From Streptomyces typhae (GTDB lineage: Bacteria > Actinomycetota > Actinomycetes > Streptomycetales > Streptomycetaceae): a DNA stretch of 64,000 bases. How positions within the stretch are numbered: position 1 is the stretch's first letter; each line of letters begins with the position of its first letter. Location: the NCBI RefSeq assembly GCF_009755605.1, contig NZ_WPNZ01000010.1:186001-250000 (forward strand), given 5' to 3'. Shown piece by piece: positions 1 through 8,148 of this stretch. Under the pieces are notes generated by a model, which had not been told where the DNA came from, ran no database searches, and worked only from the letters and a program-made list of their open reading frames with translations. A program made the translations under genes and the position numbers.

Positions 1-511
1 CGTGGAGCAGCTCGGCGTGAGCCGTACGGTCATGCTGGCCTGCATCATGGCGGCCGTCGTCGTGAAGGGCGCCCTGACACCGGTGGCGGCCCTGCTCGGC
101 GACCGCTACGGACGGCGACCGATGTGTCTGGTGGGGTGCGCGGCCACCGCCCTGTGGATGTTCCCGATGGTCGCCCTCCTGGCCACGGGAGAGCCACTGC
201 TGATGTTCACCGGCTTCCTGGTGACGATGCTCGCGTTCGTCACGATGTTCGCCGTGGTCTCGGCGTATCTGCCGGAGCTGTACGCGCCCCGTGTGCGCTG
301 CACGGGCGCCGCGGTGGGCTACAACCTCGCCGGGGTCCTCGGTGGTGCGCTCACGCCCATGGTGGCGACGGCGGCGGCCCGGGGCGAGGGGCCTCCGTGG
401 GGTGTGGCGGCGTATCTGGCGGCGATGGCGGTGCTGAGCCTCGGGTGCTTCGCGCTGCTGCCGGAGACGCGGCCCGCGCGGAAGGAGGTGGTGGTGCCGG
501 TCGCCGGATGA
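1..511 (+). CDS. MFS transporter, C-terminal half (5' end outside window)
   Basis: The visible 169 residues are the C-terminal half of a major facilitator permease; the reading frame is open to the left edge, so the GTG at base 2 is not taken as the start. It shows the MFS loop signature DRYGRRP near residue 33, then four or five hydrophobic helices. The segment PELYAPRVRCTGAAVGYNLA is typical of the metabolite:H+ symporter branch (ProP, shikimate and citrate permeases), so proton-coupled uptake of an organic acid or osmolyte is the likely role. The substrate cannot be read from this half. It converges on the antiporter gene, with a shared hairpin between them. Confidence 0.8.
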   Translation, partial: VEQLGVSRTVMLACIMAAVVVKGALTPVAALLGDRYGRRPMCLVGCAATALWMFPMVALLATGEPLLMFTGFLVTMLAFVTMFAVVSAYLPELYAPRVRCTGAAVGYNLAGVLGGALTPMVATAAARGEGPPWGVAAYLAAMAVLSLGCFALLPETRPARKEVVVPVAG

Positions 512-559
512 CCGTGCGCCACCGCCCGGATGCTCGGGGAGGTACGTGCGGTGAGGCAT

Positions 560-598
560 GGTGTCCGGCCGGATCGCGGCGCGTCCCGGCCGGACACC
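560..598. terminator. Bidirectional hairpin terminator
   Basis: A perfect 13-bp inverted repeat (GGTGTCCGGCCGG and its complement) with a 13-base loop sits between two convergent genes. It starts 49 bases after the MFS stop and ends 6 bases from the antiporter stop. There is no T-tract, as is usual for actinomycete terminators. Confidence 0.7.
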
Positions 599-603
599 AC
601 ATC

Positions 604-1746
604 TCATGGATTGACCGCGAGCTCCAGGTACGCCGCGAACAGGACCAGGTGCACACCGCCCTGCAGCGGTGTGGCGCGTCCGGGGACGACCGTGAGCGTG
701 CCGACGAGGACCGTGAGGACGAGCAGCACCATATGGGTGGAGCTGAGGCCGAGCACGAGCGGCCCGGACAGCCACACGGAGGCGATGGCGACGGCGGGAA
801 TGGTCAGGCCGATGCTGGCCATCGCCGAGCCGAGGGCCAGGTTGAGGCTGGTCTGGACGCGGTCCCTGCGGGCCGCGCGCACGGCCGCGATGGTCTCCGG
901 GAGCAGCACGAGCAGGGCGATGATCACACCGACCACGGCGTGCGGCAGGCCCGCGGACTCGACGCCCGACTCGATCGTCGGCGACACGCCCTTGGCGAGC
1001 CCGACGACACCGATCAGGGCGAGCCCGAGGAGGCCGAGGCTGATGAGGGCGGTGCGCGAGGAGGGCACCTCGGCGTGGTCGTCGCCGTCGACGACCTTGC
1101 CCTGTTTGGTGACCGGCAGGAAGTAGTCGCGGTGCCGTACGGTCTGGGTCGCGACGAACAGTCCGTACAGGACGAGTGAGGCCAGTGCGGCGAAGGTGAG
1201 CTGCGAGGTGGAGAACTCCGGGCCCGGCTTCGACGTCGTGAAGGTCGGCAGGACCAGGCTCAGCGTGGCCAGGGTGGCGACGGTCGCGAGCGCGGCACCG
1301 GTGCCCTCGGAGTTGAAGACGGCCACGCGGTGGCGCAGGGCTCCGGTCAGCAGACAGAGACCCACTATGCCGTTACAGGTGATCATGACGGCCGCGAAGA
1401 CCGTGTCACGGGCGAGGGTCGCGCTCTTGTCGCCGCCGTCGACCATCAGGGTGACGATGAGGGCGACCTCGATGATCGTGACCGCCACGGCAAGGACCAG
1501 GGAACCGAAGGGTTCGCCGACGCGGTGCGCGATGACCTCCGCGTGATGGACCGCGGAGAGCACGGCCCCGGCCAGTACCGCCGTCACCAGGGCGACGACG
1601 AGGCCGGGCAGATCGCGCCCCCAGGTGAGGACGAGGAGGACGACTCCGAGCACGGGCACGGCGGTCGTCCACCGCGCGGCGAGTGCCCGGAACTTAGGGA
1701 TCATGTACTTGATGCTGCCCCGCTCACGGGAGGGCCGCGACTTCAT
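604..1746 (-). CDS. chaA: Ca2+(Na+,K+)/H+ antiporter, ChaA family
   Basis: A 380-residue integral membrane exchanger of the calcium/cation antiporter superfamily. It would export calcium, sodium or potassium in exchange for protons at the cytoplasmic membrane. About ten to eleven hydrophobic helices are visible. The first acidic signature is in the N-terminal half (GEPFGSLVLAVAVTIIEVAL) and its repeat is in the C-terminal half (LLPETIAAVRAARRD), the inverted-repeat arrangement of this family. The length matches E. coli ChaA (366 residues). The ATG is preceded by AAAGG at good spacing. It lies 75 bases downstream of terC on the same strand behind a strong hairpin, so partial read-through from terC is possible. 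Confidence 0.85.
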   Translation of the reverse strand: MKSRPSRERGSIKYMIPKFRALAARWTTAVPVLGVVLLVLTWGRDLPGLVVALVTAVLAGAVLSAVHHAEVIAHRVGEPFGSLVLAVAVTIIEVALIVTLMVDGGDKSATLARDTVFAAVMITCNGIVGLCLLTGALRHRVAVFNSEGTGAALATVATLATLSLVLPTFTTSKPGPEFSTSQLTFAALASLVLYGLFVATQTVRHRDYFLPVTKQGKVVDGDDHAEVPSSRTALISLGLLGLALIGVVGLAKGVSPTIESGVESAGLPHAVVGVIIALLVLLPETIAAVRAARRDRVQTSLNLALGSAMASIGLTIPAVAIASVWLSGPLVLGLSSTHMVLLVLTVLVGTLTVVPGRATPLQGGVHLVLFAAYLELAVNP

Positions 1747-1763
1747 GTGTGCCTTTCTATGCG

Positions 1764-1802
1764 GGAGCGGTGCACGGTCGACGACCGACCGTGCACCGCT
1801 CC
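1764..1802 (-). terminator. Strong hairpin between terC and chaA
   Basis: A perfect 17-bp stem (left arm GGAGCGGTGCACGGTCG) with a 5-base loop begins 20 bases after the terC stop and ends 18 bases before the chaA ATG. It should end most terC transcripts and may attenuate read-through into chaA. Confidence 0.75.
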
Positions 1803-1821
1803 AGATGGCTCTTCTGTGCGC

Positions 1822-2832
1822 TTACGCCTCGACGCTGTCCTTCTGGCTGTCGTCGCTGCCGGACGGGCCGGCCTCGGCCGCCTCGCGCTCCTGCTGCTTC
1901 TTGGAGGCCATGAGGCTGGTGATCGTGGTGATGACCAGCACGCCGCAGATGACGCCGAGCGACACCGGGATGGAGATCTCGGGGACGTGTACCCCGTTCT
2001 CGTGCAAGGCGTGCAGGACGAGCTTGACGCCGATGAAGCCGAGGATCACCGACAGGCCGTAGCTCAGGTGGACCAGCTTCTTCAGCAGTCCGCCGATGAG
2101 GAAGTACAGCTGCCGCAGACCCATCAGGGCGAAGGCGTTGGCGGTGAAGACGATGTACGGGTCCTGGGTGAGGCCGAAGATCGCCGGGATGGAGTCCATC
2201 GCGAACAGGACGTCGGTGGTGCCGATGGCGAGCATGACGACCATGAGGGGCGTCATGATGCGCTTGCCGTTCTTCTGGATGAACAGCTTCGTGCCCTCGT
2301 AGCGGTCCGAGACGCCGAACTTCTTCTCGATGGACTTCAGGAGGCGGTTCTCCTCCCAGTCGTCCTCCTCCTCGTCGGCGCGGGCCTCCTGGATGAGCTT
2401 CCAGGCGGTGTAGATCAGGAACGCGCCGAAGATGTAGAAGACCCAGGAGAAGTTGGCGATGACCGCGGCACCGGCGGCGATGAAGATCGCTCGCAGGACC
2501 AGGGCGATCAGCACGCCGAACAGCAGTACGCGCTGCTGGAGGTGGGAGGGCACCGAGAACTTCGCCATGATCAGGATGAAGACGAAGAGGTTGTCGACGC
2601 TCAGCGACTTCTCGGTGATGAAGCCCGCGAAGAACTCGCCGGACGCCTGGCTCTCACCCGCGATGAGCAGGCCTATTCCGAACAGCACGGCGAGCACGAT
2701 CCAGACGATCGTCCACGTACCGGCTTCCTTGATGGACACGTCGTGGGGCTTGCGCCCGATGAAGAAGTCCACCGCGATCAGGGCACACAGACCGAGAACG
2801 GTCAGCACCCACAGGGTCATAGAAACGTCCAC
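1822..2832 (-). CDS. terC: TerC/Alx family membrane protein (probable Mn2+ exporter)
   Basis: A 336-residue TerC-family protein. Members (E. coli Alx, B. subtilis YceF/YkoY) are membrane proteins tied to manganese export and metal loading of exported proteins. About nine transmembrane segments are visible. The family motifs are clear: ESQASGEFFAGFITEKSLSV then DNLFVFILIM near residues 65-95, and TDVLFAMDSIPAIFGLTQDP near residue 205, whose acidic residues line the metal path. The C-terminus is charged and cytoplasmic. The start is GTG, chosen because GGAGG lies 4 bases upstream. The 5' leader carries a likely yybP-ykoY riboswitch, so induction by manganese is expected. Confidence 0.9.
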   Translation of the reverse strand: MDVSMTLWVLTVLGLCALIAVDFFIGRKPHDVSIKEAGTWTIVWIVLAVLFGIGLLIAGESQASGEFFAGFITEKSLSVDNLFVFILIMAKFSVPSHLQQRVLLFGVLIALVLRAIFIAAGAAVIANFSWVFYIFGAFLIYTAWKLIQEARADEEEDDWEENRLLKSIEKKFGVSDRYEGTKLFIQKNGKRIMTPLMVVMLAIGTTDVLFAMDSIPAIFGLTQDPYIVFTANAFALMGLRQLYFLIGGLLKKLVHLSYGLSVILGFIGVKLVLHALHENGVHVPEISIPVSLGVICGVLVITTITSLMASKKQQEREAAEAGPSGSDDSQKDSVEA

Positions 2833-2865
2833 TGCGCCTCCGGCGTCGTACGGCTACTGATCAGC

Positions 2866-2992
2866 GTCGTCGCTGCCGGAGGTCTCTTCCACCCGGGCGC
2901 GCTGTCCGCGCCTCGGGCCGACGCCCCGGGACCGATGGCGGTCCGTATTGACGGGCACGTCGCGTACGGGAGTACTCCCCTCCGCACGCACC
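2866..2992 (-). ncRNA. yybP-ykoY manganese riboswitch in the terC leader
   Basis: Read on the minus strand, the leader has the hallmark GGGGAGTA (2980-2973), then CCCGTCAATACGG, and near its end GGAAGAGACC (AGACC at 2885-2881). These are the conserved parts of the two-helix Mn2+ aptamer class known to control terC/alx/mntP genes. A closing stem CGGAG/CTCCG flanks them. The 3' strand CCTCCGGC (2882-2875) is also an exact complement of the Shine-Dalgarno GCCGGAGG (2844-2837). This suggests Mn2+ binding frees the ribosome site. The identification rests on motif recall, not on a covariance search. Confidence 0.75.
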
Positions 2993-3115
2993 AGGGTACG
3001 CGAAACACCAAGGTTAGGTAAAGGGAGCGGCAAACAACGCCCAAGTGGCCAGGTCAGGACGGTAGATGGGCTGCCGACAGTCATTAGATCGACAAAGCTC
3101 GCCACCGAACGACAA

Positions 3116-3146
3116 CAGCCCGCCCGCGATGGGGGCGGGCGGGCTG
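3116..3146 (-). terminator. Hairpin terminator after the TerD-FtsK-like gene
   Basis: A 12-bp perfect stem (CAGCCCGCCCGC) with a 7-base loop starts 47 bases beyond the gene's stop. On the minus strand it is followed by the T-rich TTGTCGTT. The remaining 120 bases to the terC riboswitch should hold the terC promoter; I cannot pick one convincing hexamer pair. Confidence 0.65.
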
Positions 3147-3192
3147 TGCGGCGAGGGGAGAGGGGCGAGGGGCCCCGGGCGAGGGACGGCCG

Positions 3193-5142
3193 TCAGCGGC
3201 TTCCGGTGCGGCGGGCCGCTCCCACCCGGTCCAGGACGTGGGCGAGCACCTGGCTGCCCGGCGGCACCGCCGGCGGCTCGTACGTCCACGCGTGGCCGAC
3301 CCAGGGGTCCGCGAGGTGGTCCTCGGGCACCGGCGTCAGGCGCAGCAGGGCCCGCCACAGCGGGTCGAGCAGGGGGCCGTACTCGGCGGCCTCCTCGCGG
3401 TCGGCGACCATCATGAGGTGGACGCCGACCGCGGGGCCCTCGTCGGCGAGGTAGCGCAGCCGGGTCACGGCGCGGTCGTCGAAGCCGTGCGGGAAGTCGT
3501 TGACGACGAGCAGCTGCTCACCGGTGTCCAGATCCTGCGGCAGCGCGTCGGCGACACCGCCCCTGACGGCCATCTGCACCAGGTCCACACGCTGGGTGAG
3601 CCGCTTGAGCATGGCGGTGACACCGGCGGCGCCGGTCGCGGGCGGCTCGTCCAGGACTCCGGCCGTCACGAGCGGGGCGAAGGCGCTCCGGCCGGTGCCC
3701 GCGGCGTCGATGACGTGCACCGTGAACGCGCCGGGCGGGTACGAGGCGAGCAGCCGGGCAGCGTGCGTCACGGCGCTGTCCAGGGCGAGGCGGCGCAGCT
3801 GGTCCGCGTCGGCGAGGGAGTCCGTGCCGGAGCGGCCGCTGTCGATCCACAGGCCGCGTTCGAGGGGCAGCCGGACGAGCATGGGGATGCGCAGGTCCGG
3901 GCGCTCGGGCAGGTGCAGGCCGCCGAGGCGCAGCGCCATCGGGACCTCCATGGGCGCGCGATAGCCCTGCCAGACGGGGCTCGACCAGTCGGCGAAGGCC
4001 ACGGGCAGGGCCGGCTCCACGACCTCCGCCTCGGCGGCGAGCTGGGCCAGGTCGCGGTCGAGGGCGGCGCGCGCCTGGTCGACGAGGTCGCCGTGGCGGG
4101 CACGGGCGGCGGCGCGCGCGGTGTCCCCGGTGTCGCCGATGCGGCTGCGCGGGTCGGAGAGGACCTTGTCCAGCTCCTGCTCCATGCGGGAGTCGGCGAA
4201 GTCCACAGCGCTGCGGTACGCGGCGGCCGTGCGGGCCAGGTCTTCGAACATGCCCCAGACCTGGTTGTAGAGCCGCTCCTCCAGGGACCAGCCGGTGGCG
4301 TCACCGGCGACGGGCGCGGGGTGCTGTCCGGGCGCCGCGGGGGACGCCGCGGGCGGGGGCGGCGGGGGCGCGGCGGTCTGACGGCGCGGGTGGGTGTAGT
4401 TCACGGGGCCGCCGTCGCCGGGCTGCTGCGCGGGGGCGGCGGGGGCCGCAGGGACCACGGGCTGGGCCGGGGGTTCGGCGGCCGGGTCGGGCGGGGTGGC
4501 CGGCTGGCCGGGGGCGGTGTGGCCCTGGGCCGCGGCGCGCACCCGGGCCTCGTCGGCGGGGCGGGGCGGGGGCGCTGCCACCGAGCGGGCCAGGCCGCGC
4601 GCCACCGCCTCGTTGATGGCGCCCGCCAGTTCCCGGGCGTCGGTCAGGCCCTGGTCGGCCAGCAGGTCGGCGAGGCCGCCCGCATAGCCCTGGCCGACGG
4701 CACGGACCTTCCAGGCGTCGCCCCTGCGGTACAGCTCCAGGGCGACGACGGCGGACTCGGCGGACAGGTCCGTGATCGTGTAGCTGGCGATCTCGGTGCC
4801 GTCGAGGCCGGTGACGGCGACGAAGGGGGCGGCGACGGCGCCGAAGGTGACCGGGCCGCCGACGCCGACCGGCAGCGCGAGCATCACGTTGACCTGGTGC
4901 GCCCCGTCCGGCAGGGCGTCCAGGTCGACGGCGAGACGGTGGTCGGCCGCCGCCTGCTGGGACACTTCGAGCCCCGGCAGGGTGGGCGCGCCGGGGTGCG
5001 CGACCCAGGACGTGCCGCGCACCGCGCGCCCTTCGTCGCTGAGCGTGGCCCCAGCCACGATCGGCTTGCCGGCCGACACCCGGATCTCGAGGCGGGTACC
5101 GGGCAGTGCGTGGTTCTGCCCCCTGACCAGCTCAGCCGTCAT
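3193..5142 (-). CDS. TerD-domain protein fused to a degenerate FtsK/HerA-like domain
   Basis: 649 residues in three parts. Residues 1-185 form a TerD beta-sandwich; the stretch ending YTITDLSAESAVVALELYRR is typical of this calcium-binding stress domain. Residues about 195-275 are a Pro/Ala-rich linker. Residues about 330-400 look helical, and about 420-640 resemble the ATPase core of FtsK/SpoIIIE-like proteins: GRSGTDS near 433 stands where Walker A should be, and LLVVNDFPHGFDD near 543 fits the Walker B strand. The Walker A lysine is absent, so ATP hydrolysis is doubtful. The ATG at 5142 is preferred over an earlier in-frame start because GGGGGA lies 9 bases upstream. It sits 80 bases downstream of terD and probably forms a Ter stress complex with it. 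Confidence 0.75.
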   Translation of the reverse strand: MTAELVRGQNHALPGTRLEIRVSAGKPIVAGATLSDEGRAVRGTSWVAHPGAPTLPGLEVSQQAAADHRLAVDLDALPDGAHQVNVMLALPVGVGGPVTFGAVAAPFVAVTGLDGTEIASYTITDLSAESAVVALELYRRGDAWKVRAVGQGYAGGLADLLADQGLTDARELAGAINEAVARGLARSVAAPPPRPADEARVRAAAQGHTAPGQPATPPDPAAEPPAQPVVPAAPAAPAQQPGDGGPVNYTHPRRQTAAPPPPPPAASPAAPGQHPAPVAGDATGWSLEERLYNQVWGMFEDLARTAAAYRSAVDFADSRMEQELDKVLSDPRSRIGDTGDTARAAARARHGDLVDQARAALDRDLAQLAAEAEVVEPALPVAFADWSSPVWQGYRAPMEVPMALRLGGLHLPERPDLRIPMLVRLPLERGLWIDSGRSGTDSLADADQLRRLALDSAVTHAARLLASYPPGAFTVHVIDAAGTGRSAFAPLVTAGVLDEPPATGAAGVTAMLKRLTQRVDLVQMAVRGGVADALPQDLDTGEQLLVVNDFPHGFDDRAVTRLRYLADEGPAVGVHLMMVADREEAAEYGPLLDPLWRALLRLTPVPEDHLADPWVGHAWTYEPPAVPPGSQVLAHVLDRVGAARRTGSR

Positions 5143-5222
5143 CGCGTTCGTTCCCCCTTGTGTCGGCCCCCTCACCGGGCCTGCGTTTCGGACTGCCGTG
5201 CCGGACGGACGGCCCCCGGTGC

Positions 5223-5801
5223 TTACAGGTGCGGCAGGATCGCCGGCATCAGGTCCTGGAAGGTGCGGCCGTTGGCAGGGTTGCCGAGGGCCGTCATCTG
5301 CCAGCCGGAGCCCGCGCGGTGCACCTTGGCCATGATCTGGGCGGTGTACTGGCCGCCGCCGTCGAGGGTGTAGCGGGCCAGCTCCTGGCCGTTGGTCTCG
5401 TCGACCAGGCGGCAGAAGGCGTTCTGCACCTCCTGGAAGGTCTGGCCGGTGAAGGAGTTCACCGTGAAGACGATCTGGTCGATGTGGACCGGGACGCGCT
5501 GGAGGTCCACGAGGATGGCCTCGTCGTCGCCGCCCTGGCCGACGCCGCCGACGAGGTTGTCGCCGGTGTGCCGCACCGAGCCGTCGTCGCTGATGAGGTG
5601 GCGGAAGAACACCACGTCGACGGGCTGCTTGTCGGCGAAGAGCACCGCCGACGCGTCGAGGTCGATCTCGCGGGTGCGCGAACCGAACAGGCCGCGCCGC
5701 GGGGCCGCCTGCCAGCCGAGCCCCATGCGCACTGAGGTCAGCGCGCCCCCGTCGTTCTTCTGCAGGCTGATGGCCTGGCCCTTGGTCATGTTGACCGTCA
5801 C
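5223..5801 (-). CDS. terD: TerD family tellurium resistance/stress protein
   Basis: A 192-residue cytoplasmic TerD protein. The family binds calcium in acidic loops and takes part in tellurite, phage and general stress responses. Visible signatures are EIDLDASAVLF (ligand loop, near residue 45) and SDDGSVRHTGDNLVGG (second ligand loop, near residue 72). The GTG at 5801 is chosen because AAGGGGA lies at proper spacing; an ATG four codons later is the alternative. It is 153 bases downstream of uvrB on the same strand, with an intervening hairpin, and precedes the TerD-FtsK-like gene. Confidence 0.9.
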   Translation of the reverse strand: MTVNMTKGQAISLQKNDGGALTSVRMGLGWQAAPRRGLFGSRTREIDLDASAVLFADKQPVDVVFFRHLISDDGSVRHTGDNLVGGVGQGGDDEAILVDLQRVPVHIDQIVFTVNSFTGQTFQEVQNAFCRLVDETNGQELARYTLDGGGQYTAQIMAKVHRAGSGWQMTALGNPANGRTFQDLMPAILPHL

Positions 5802-5826
5802 GCGCTGTCCCCTTCTCGAACTGCCC

Positions 5827-5856
5827 CGGGCAACCGCCCGTTGCGGCGGTTGCCCG
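5827..5856 (-). terminator. Hairpin between uvrB and terD
   Basis: A perfect 12-bp inverted repeat (CGGGCAACCGCC) with a 6-base loop lies about 100 bases after the uvrB stop and 25 bases before the terD GTG. It is either the uvrB terminator or a terD leader hairpin. Confidence 0.55.
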
Positions 5857-5911
5857 TTCACCCTATGCAGCGGTGTCCAGGGCGACGCACCCGGTCGGGC
5901 ACTTTGTGTCG

Positions 5912-5923
5912 GTGTTGCAACAC
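5912..5923. promoter_or_regulatory. Palindrome upstream of terD
   Basis: GTGTTGCAACAC is a perfect 12-bp palindrome in the uvrB-terD gap, 111 bases before the terD start. It is a candidate operator for terD; I do not recognise the motif. Confidence 0.3.
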
Positions 5924-5954
5924 TGCGCTACGCCGGGCCGGCTTCCGGCACGCG

Positions 5955-8108
5955 CTACGCGAGGCCGGCTTCCTTCATCTGCCGCAGCTCCTTCTTCATC
6001 TCCGACACCTCGTCCCGCAGCCGGGCGGCGATCTCGAACTGGAGGTTCGCGGCGGCCGTGCGCATCCGCTCGGTCATCTCCTCGACCTGCGCGGCGAGTT
6101 CGGTGGCGGGGCGGTCCGTGGGCGCCGCCTTCGCGCCCTTGCCCTTGGCGGATCCGGCCGCGGCGGCCTTCTTGCCGTCCTTGGCCGCGCTGCCGAGGGA
6201 GGGCACCGGGGCCTTGGCGCCCTTGCCGTCCTTCGCCTTGCGGTAGTCGGTGCCGAGCAGTTGCTCGGTGTCGACCTCCTCGCGTGCGATCGCCGACACG
6301 ATGTCGTTGATCTTCTTGCGGAGGGGCTGCGGGTCGATGCCCTTCTCCTTGTTGTACGCGATCTGCTTCTCCCGGCGGCGGTTGGTCTCGTCGATGGCCT
6401 TCTCCATCGCCGGGGTGATCTTGTCGGCGTACATGTGGACCTGGCCGGAGACGTTGCGCGCGGCGCGGCCGATGGTCTGGATCAGGGAGGTCCCCGAGCG
6501 CAGGAAGCCCTCCTTGTCCGCGTCGAGGATCGCCACCAGGGAGACCTCGGGCAGGTCCAGGCCCTCCCGGAGGAGGTTGATGCCGACCAGGACGTCGTAC
6601 TCACCGGCGCGCAGTTCGCGCAGGAGCTCGACGCGGCGCAGGGTGTCGACGTCGCTGTGCAGATAGCGGACCTGGATGCCGAGCTCCAGGAAGTAGTCGG
6701 TGAGGTCCTCGGCCATCTTCTTGGTGAGGGTGGTGACGAGGACGCGCTCGTCCTTCTCGGTGCGCTTGCGGATCTCGTGCACCAGGTCGTCGATCTGGCC
6801 CTCGGTGGGCTTGACGACGACCTCGGGGTCGACGAGGCCGGTGGGGCGGATGATCTGCTCGACGAAGCCGTCGCCGCGCGAGAGCTCGTACTTGCCCGGG
6901 GTCGCTGAGAGATAGACGGTCTGGCCGATGCGTCCGAGGAACTCCTCCCACTTCAGCGGGCGGTTGTCCAGGGCGGAGGGCAGCCGGAAGCCGTGGTCGA
7001 CGAGGGTGCGCTTGCGGGAGGCGTCGCCCTCGTACATCGCGCCGATCTGGGGGACCGTGACGTGCGACTCGTCCAGGACGAGCAGGAAGTCCTCGGGGAA
7101 GTAGTCGAGGAGGGTGTTGGGGGCGGTGCCGGGGGCGCGGTCGTCGAAGTGCATCGAGTAGTTCTCGACGCCGGAGCAGGAGCCGATCTGGCGCAGCATC
7201 TCCAGGTCGTACGTGGTGCGCATGCGCAGGCGCTGGGCCTCCAGCATCTTGCCCTGCTTCTCCAGCTCCGCGAGGCGCTCGGCGAGCTCCTTCTCGATGC
7301 CGGTGACGGCCTTCTCCAGGCGCTCGGGGCCCGCCACGTAGTGGGACGCCGGGAAGACGTACAGATGGTCGTCGTCGCTGATGACCTCGCCGGTCAGGGG
7401 GTGCAGCGTGGAGAGGGCCTCGATCTCGTCGCCGAACATCTCGATCCGGACGGCCAGCTCCTCGTAGACCGGGAAGATCTCGATGGTGTCGCCGCGGACG
7501 CGGAAGGTGCCGCGGGTGAAGGCGAGGTCGTTGCGGGTGTACTGGATGTCGACGAAGCGGCGCAGGAGCTGGTCGCGGTCGATCTCCTCGCCGACCTTGA
7601 GCGGCACCATACGGTCCACGTACTCCTGTGGGGTGCCGAGGCCGTAGATGCAGGAGACGGACGCGACCACGACGACGTCGCGGCGGGTGAGCAGCGAGTT
7701 CGTCGCGGAGTGGCGCAGGCGCTCGACCTCCTCGTTGATCGAGGAGTCCTTCTCGATGTACGTGTCCGACTGGGGGACGTAGGCCTCGGGCTGGTAGTAG
7801 TCGTAGTACGAGACGAAGTACTCGACGGCGTTGTTCGGGAGGAGCTCTCGGAACTCGTTCGCCAGCTGGGCGGCCAGGGTTTTGTTCGGCGCCATCACGA
7901 GGGTGGGGCGCTGGAGCTTCTCGATCATCCACGCGGTGGTGGCCGACTTGCCGGTGCCGGTCGCGCCGAGCAGGACGACGTCCTTCTCACCTGCGCGGAT
8001 GCGCTTGTCCAGGTCGGCGATGGCCGTGGGCTGGTCGCCACTGGGCTGGTACGGGCTGACGACCTCGAAAGGCGCCACCGTGCGTTCGATCTTCGATACG
8101 GGCCGCAT
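5955..8108 (-). CDS. uvrB: Excinuclease ABC subunit B
   Basis: UvrB (717 residues) is the damage-verification helicase of nucleotide excision repair. It is loaded by UvrA and recruits UvrC to incise either side of a lesion. Walker A GATGTGKS is at residues 48-55. The DNA-clamping beta-hairpin region YYDYYQPEAYVPQSDTYIEK follows, then LDESH (Walker B) and the SF2 motif QTIGRAARN. The C-terminal UVR motif (NLQFEIAARLRDEV) binds UvrC. A roughly 60-residue Ala/Lys/Gly linker precedes the UVR motif, an actinomycete feature. The ATG giving MRPVSKIERT is taken as the start. It begins 40 bases after the MHYT gene, so the two may be co-transcribed; I found no convincing LexA box. Confidence 0.98.
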   Translation of the reverse strand: MRPVSKIERTVAPFEVVSPYQPSGDQPTAIADLDKRIRAGEKDVVLLGATGTGKSATTAWMIEKLQRPTLVMAPNKTLAAQLANEFRELLPNNAVEYFVSYYDYYQPEAYVPQSDTYIEKDSSINEEVERLRHSATNSLLTRRDVVVVASVSCIYGLGTPQEYVDRMVPLKVGEEIDRDQLLRRFVDIQYTRNDLAFTRGTFRVRGDTIEIFPVYEELAVRIEMFGDEIEALSTLHPLTGEVISDDDHLYVFPASHYVAGPERLEKAVTGIEKELAERLAELEKQGKMLEAQRLRMRTTYDLEMLRQIGSCSGVENYSMHFDDRAPGTAPNTLLDYFPEDFLLVLDESHVTVPQIGAMYEGDASRKRTLVDHGFRLPSALDNRPLKWEEFLGRIGQTVYLSATPGKYELSRGDGFVEQIIRPTGLVDPEVVVKPTEGQIDDLVHEIRKRTEKDERVLVTTLTKKMAEDLTDYFLELGIQVRYLHSDVDTLRRVELLRELRAGEYDVLVGINLLREGLDLPEVSLVAILDADKEGFLRSGTSLIQTIGRAARNVSGQVHMYADKITPAMEKAIDETNRRREKQIAYNKEKGIDPQPLRKKINDIVSAIAREEVDTEQLLGTDYRKAKDGKGAKAPVPSLGSAAKDGKKAAAAGSAKGKGAKAAPTDRPATELAAQVEEMTERMRTAAANLQFEIAARLRDEVSEMKKELRQMKEAGLA

Positions 8109-8148
8109 GGAATCAACCGTACGACCACCCACTGACAACGCCCTCCGC

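Noticed and set aside
2968..2979. GGGAGTACTCCC as a protein-binding operator of terC
   Set aside because: The palindrome overlaps the conserved GGGGAGTA of the riboswitch, which explains it without a separate regulator.
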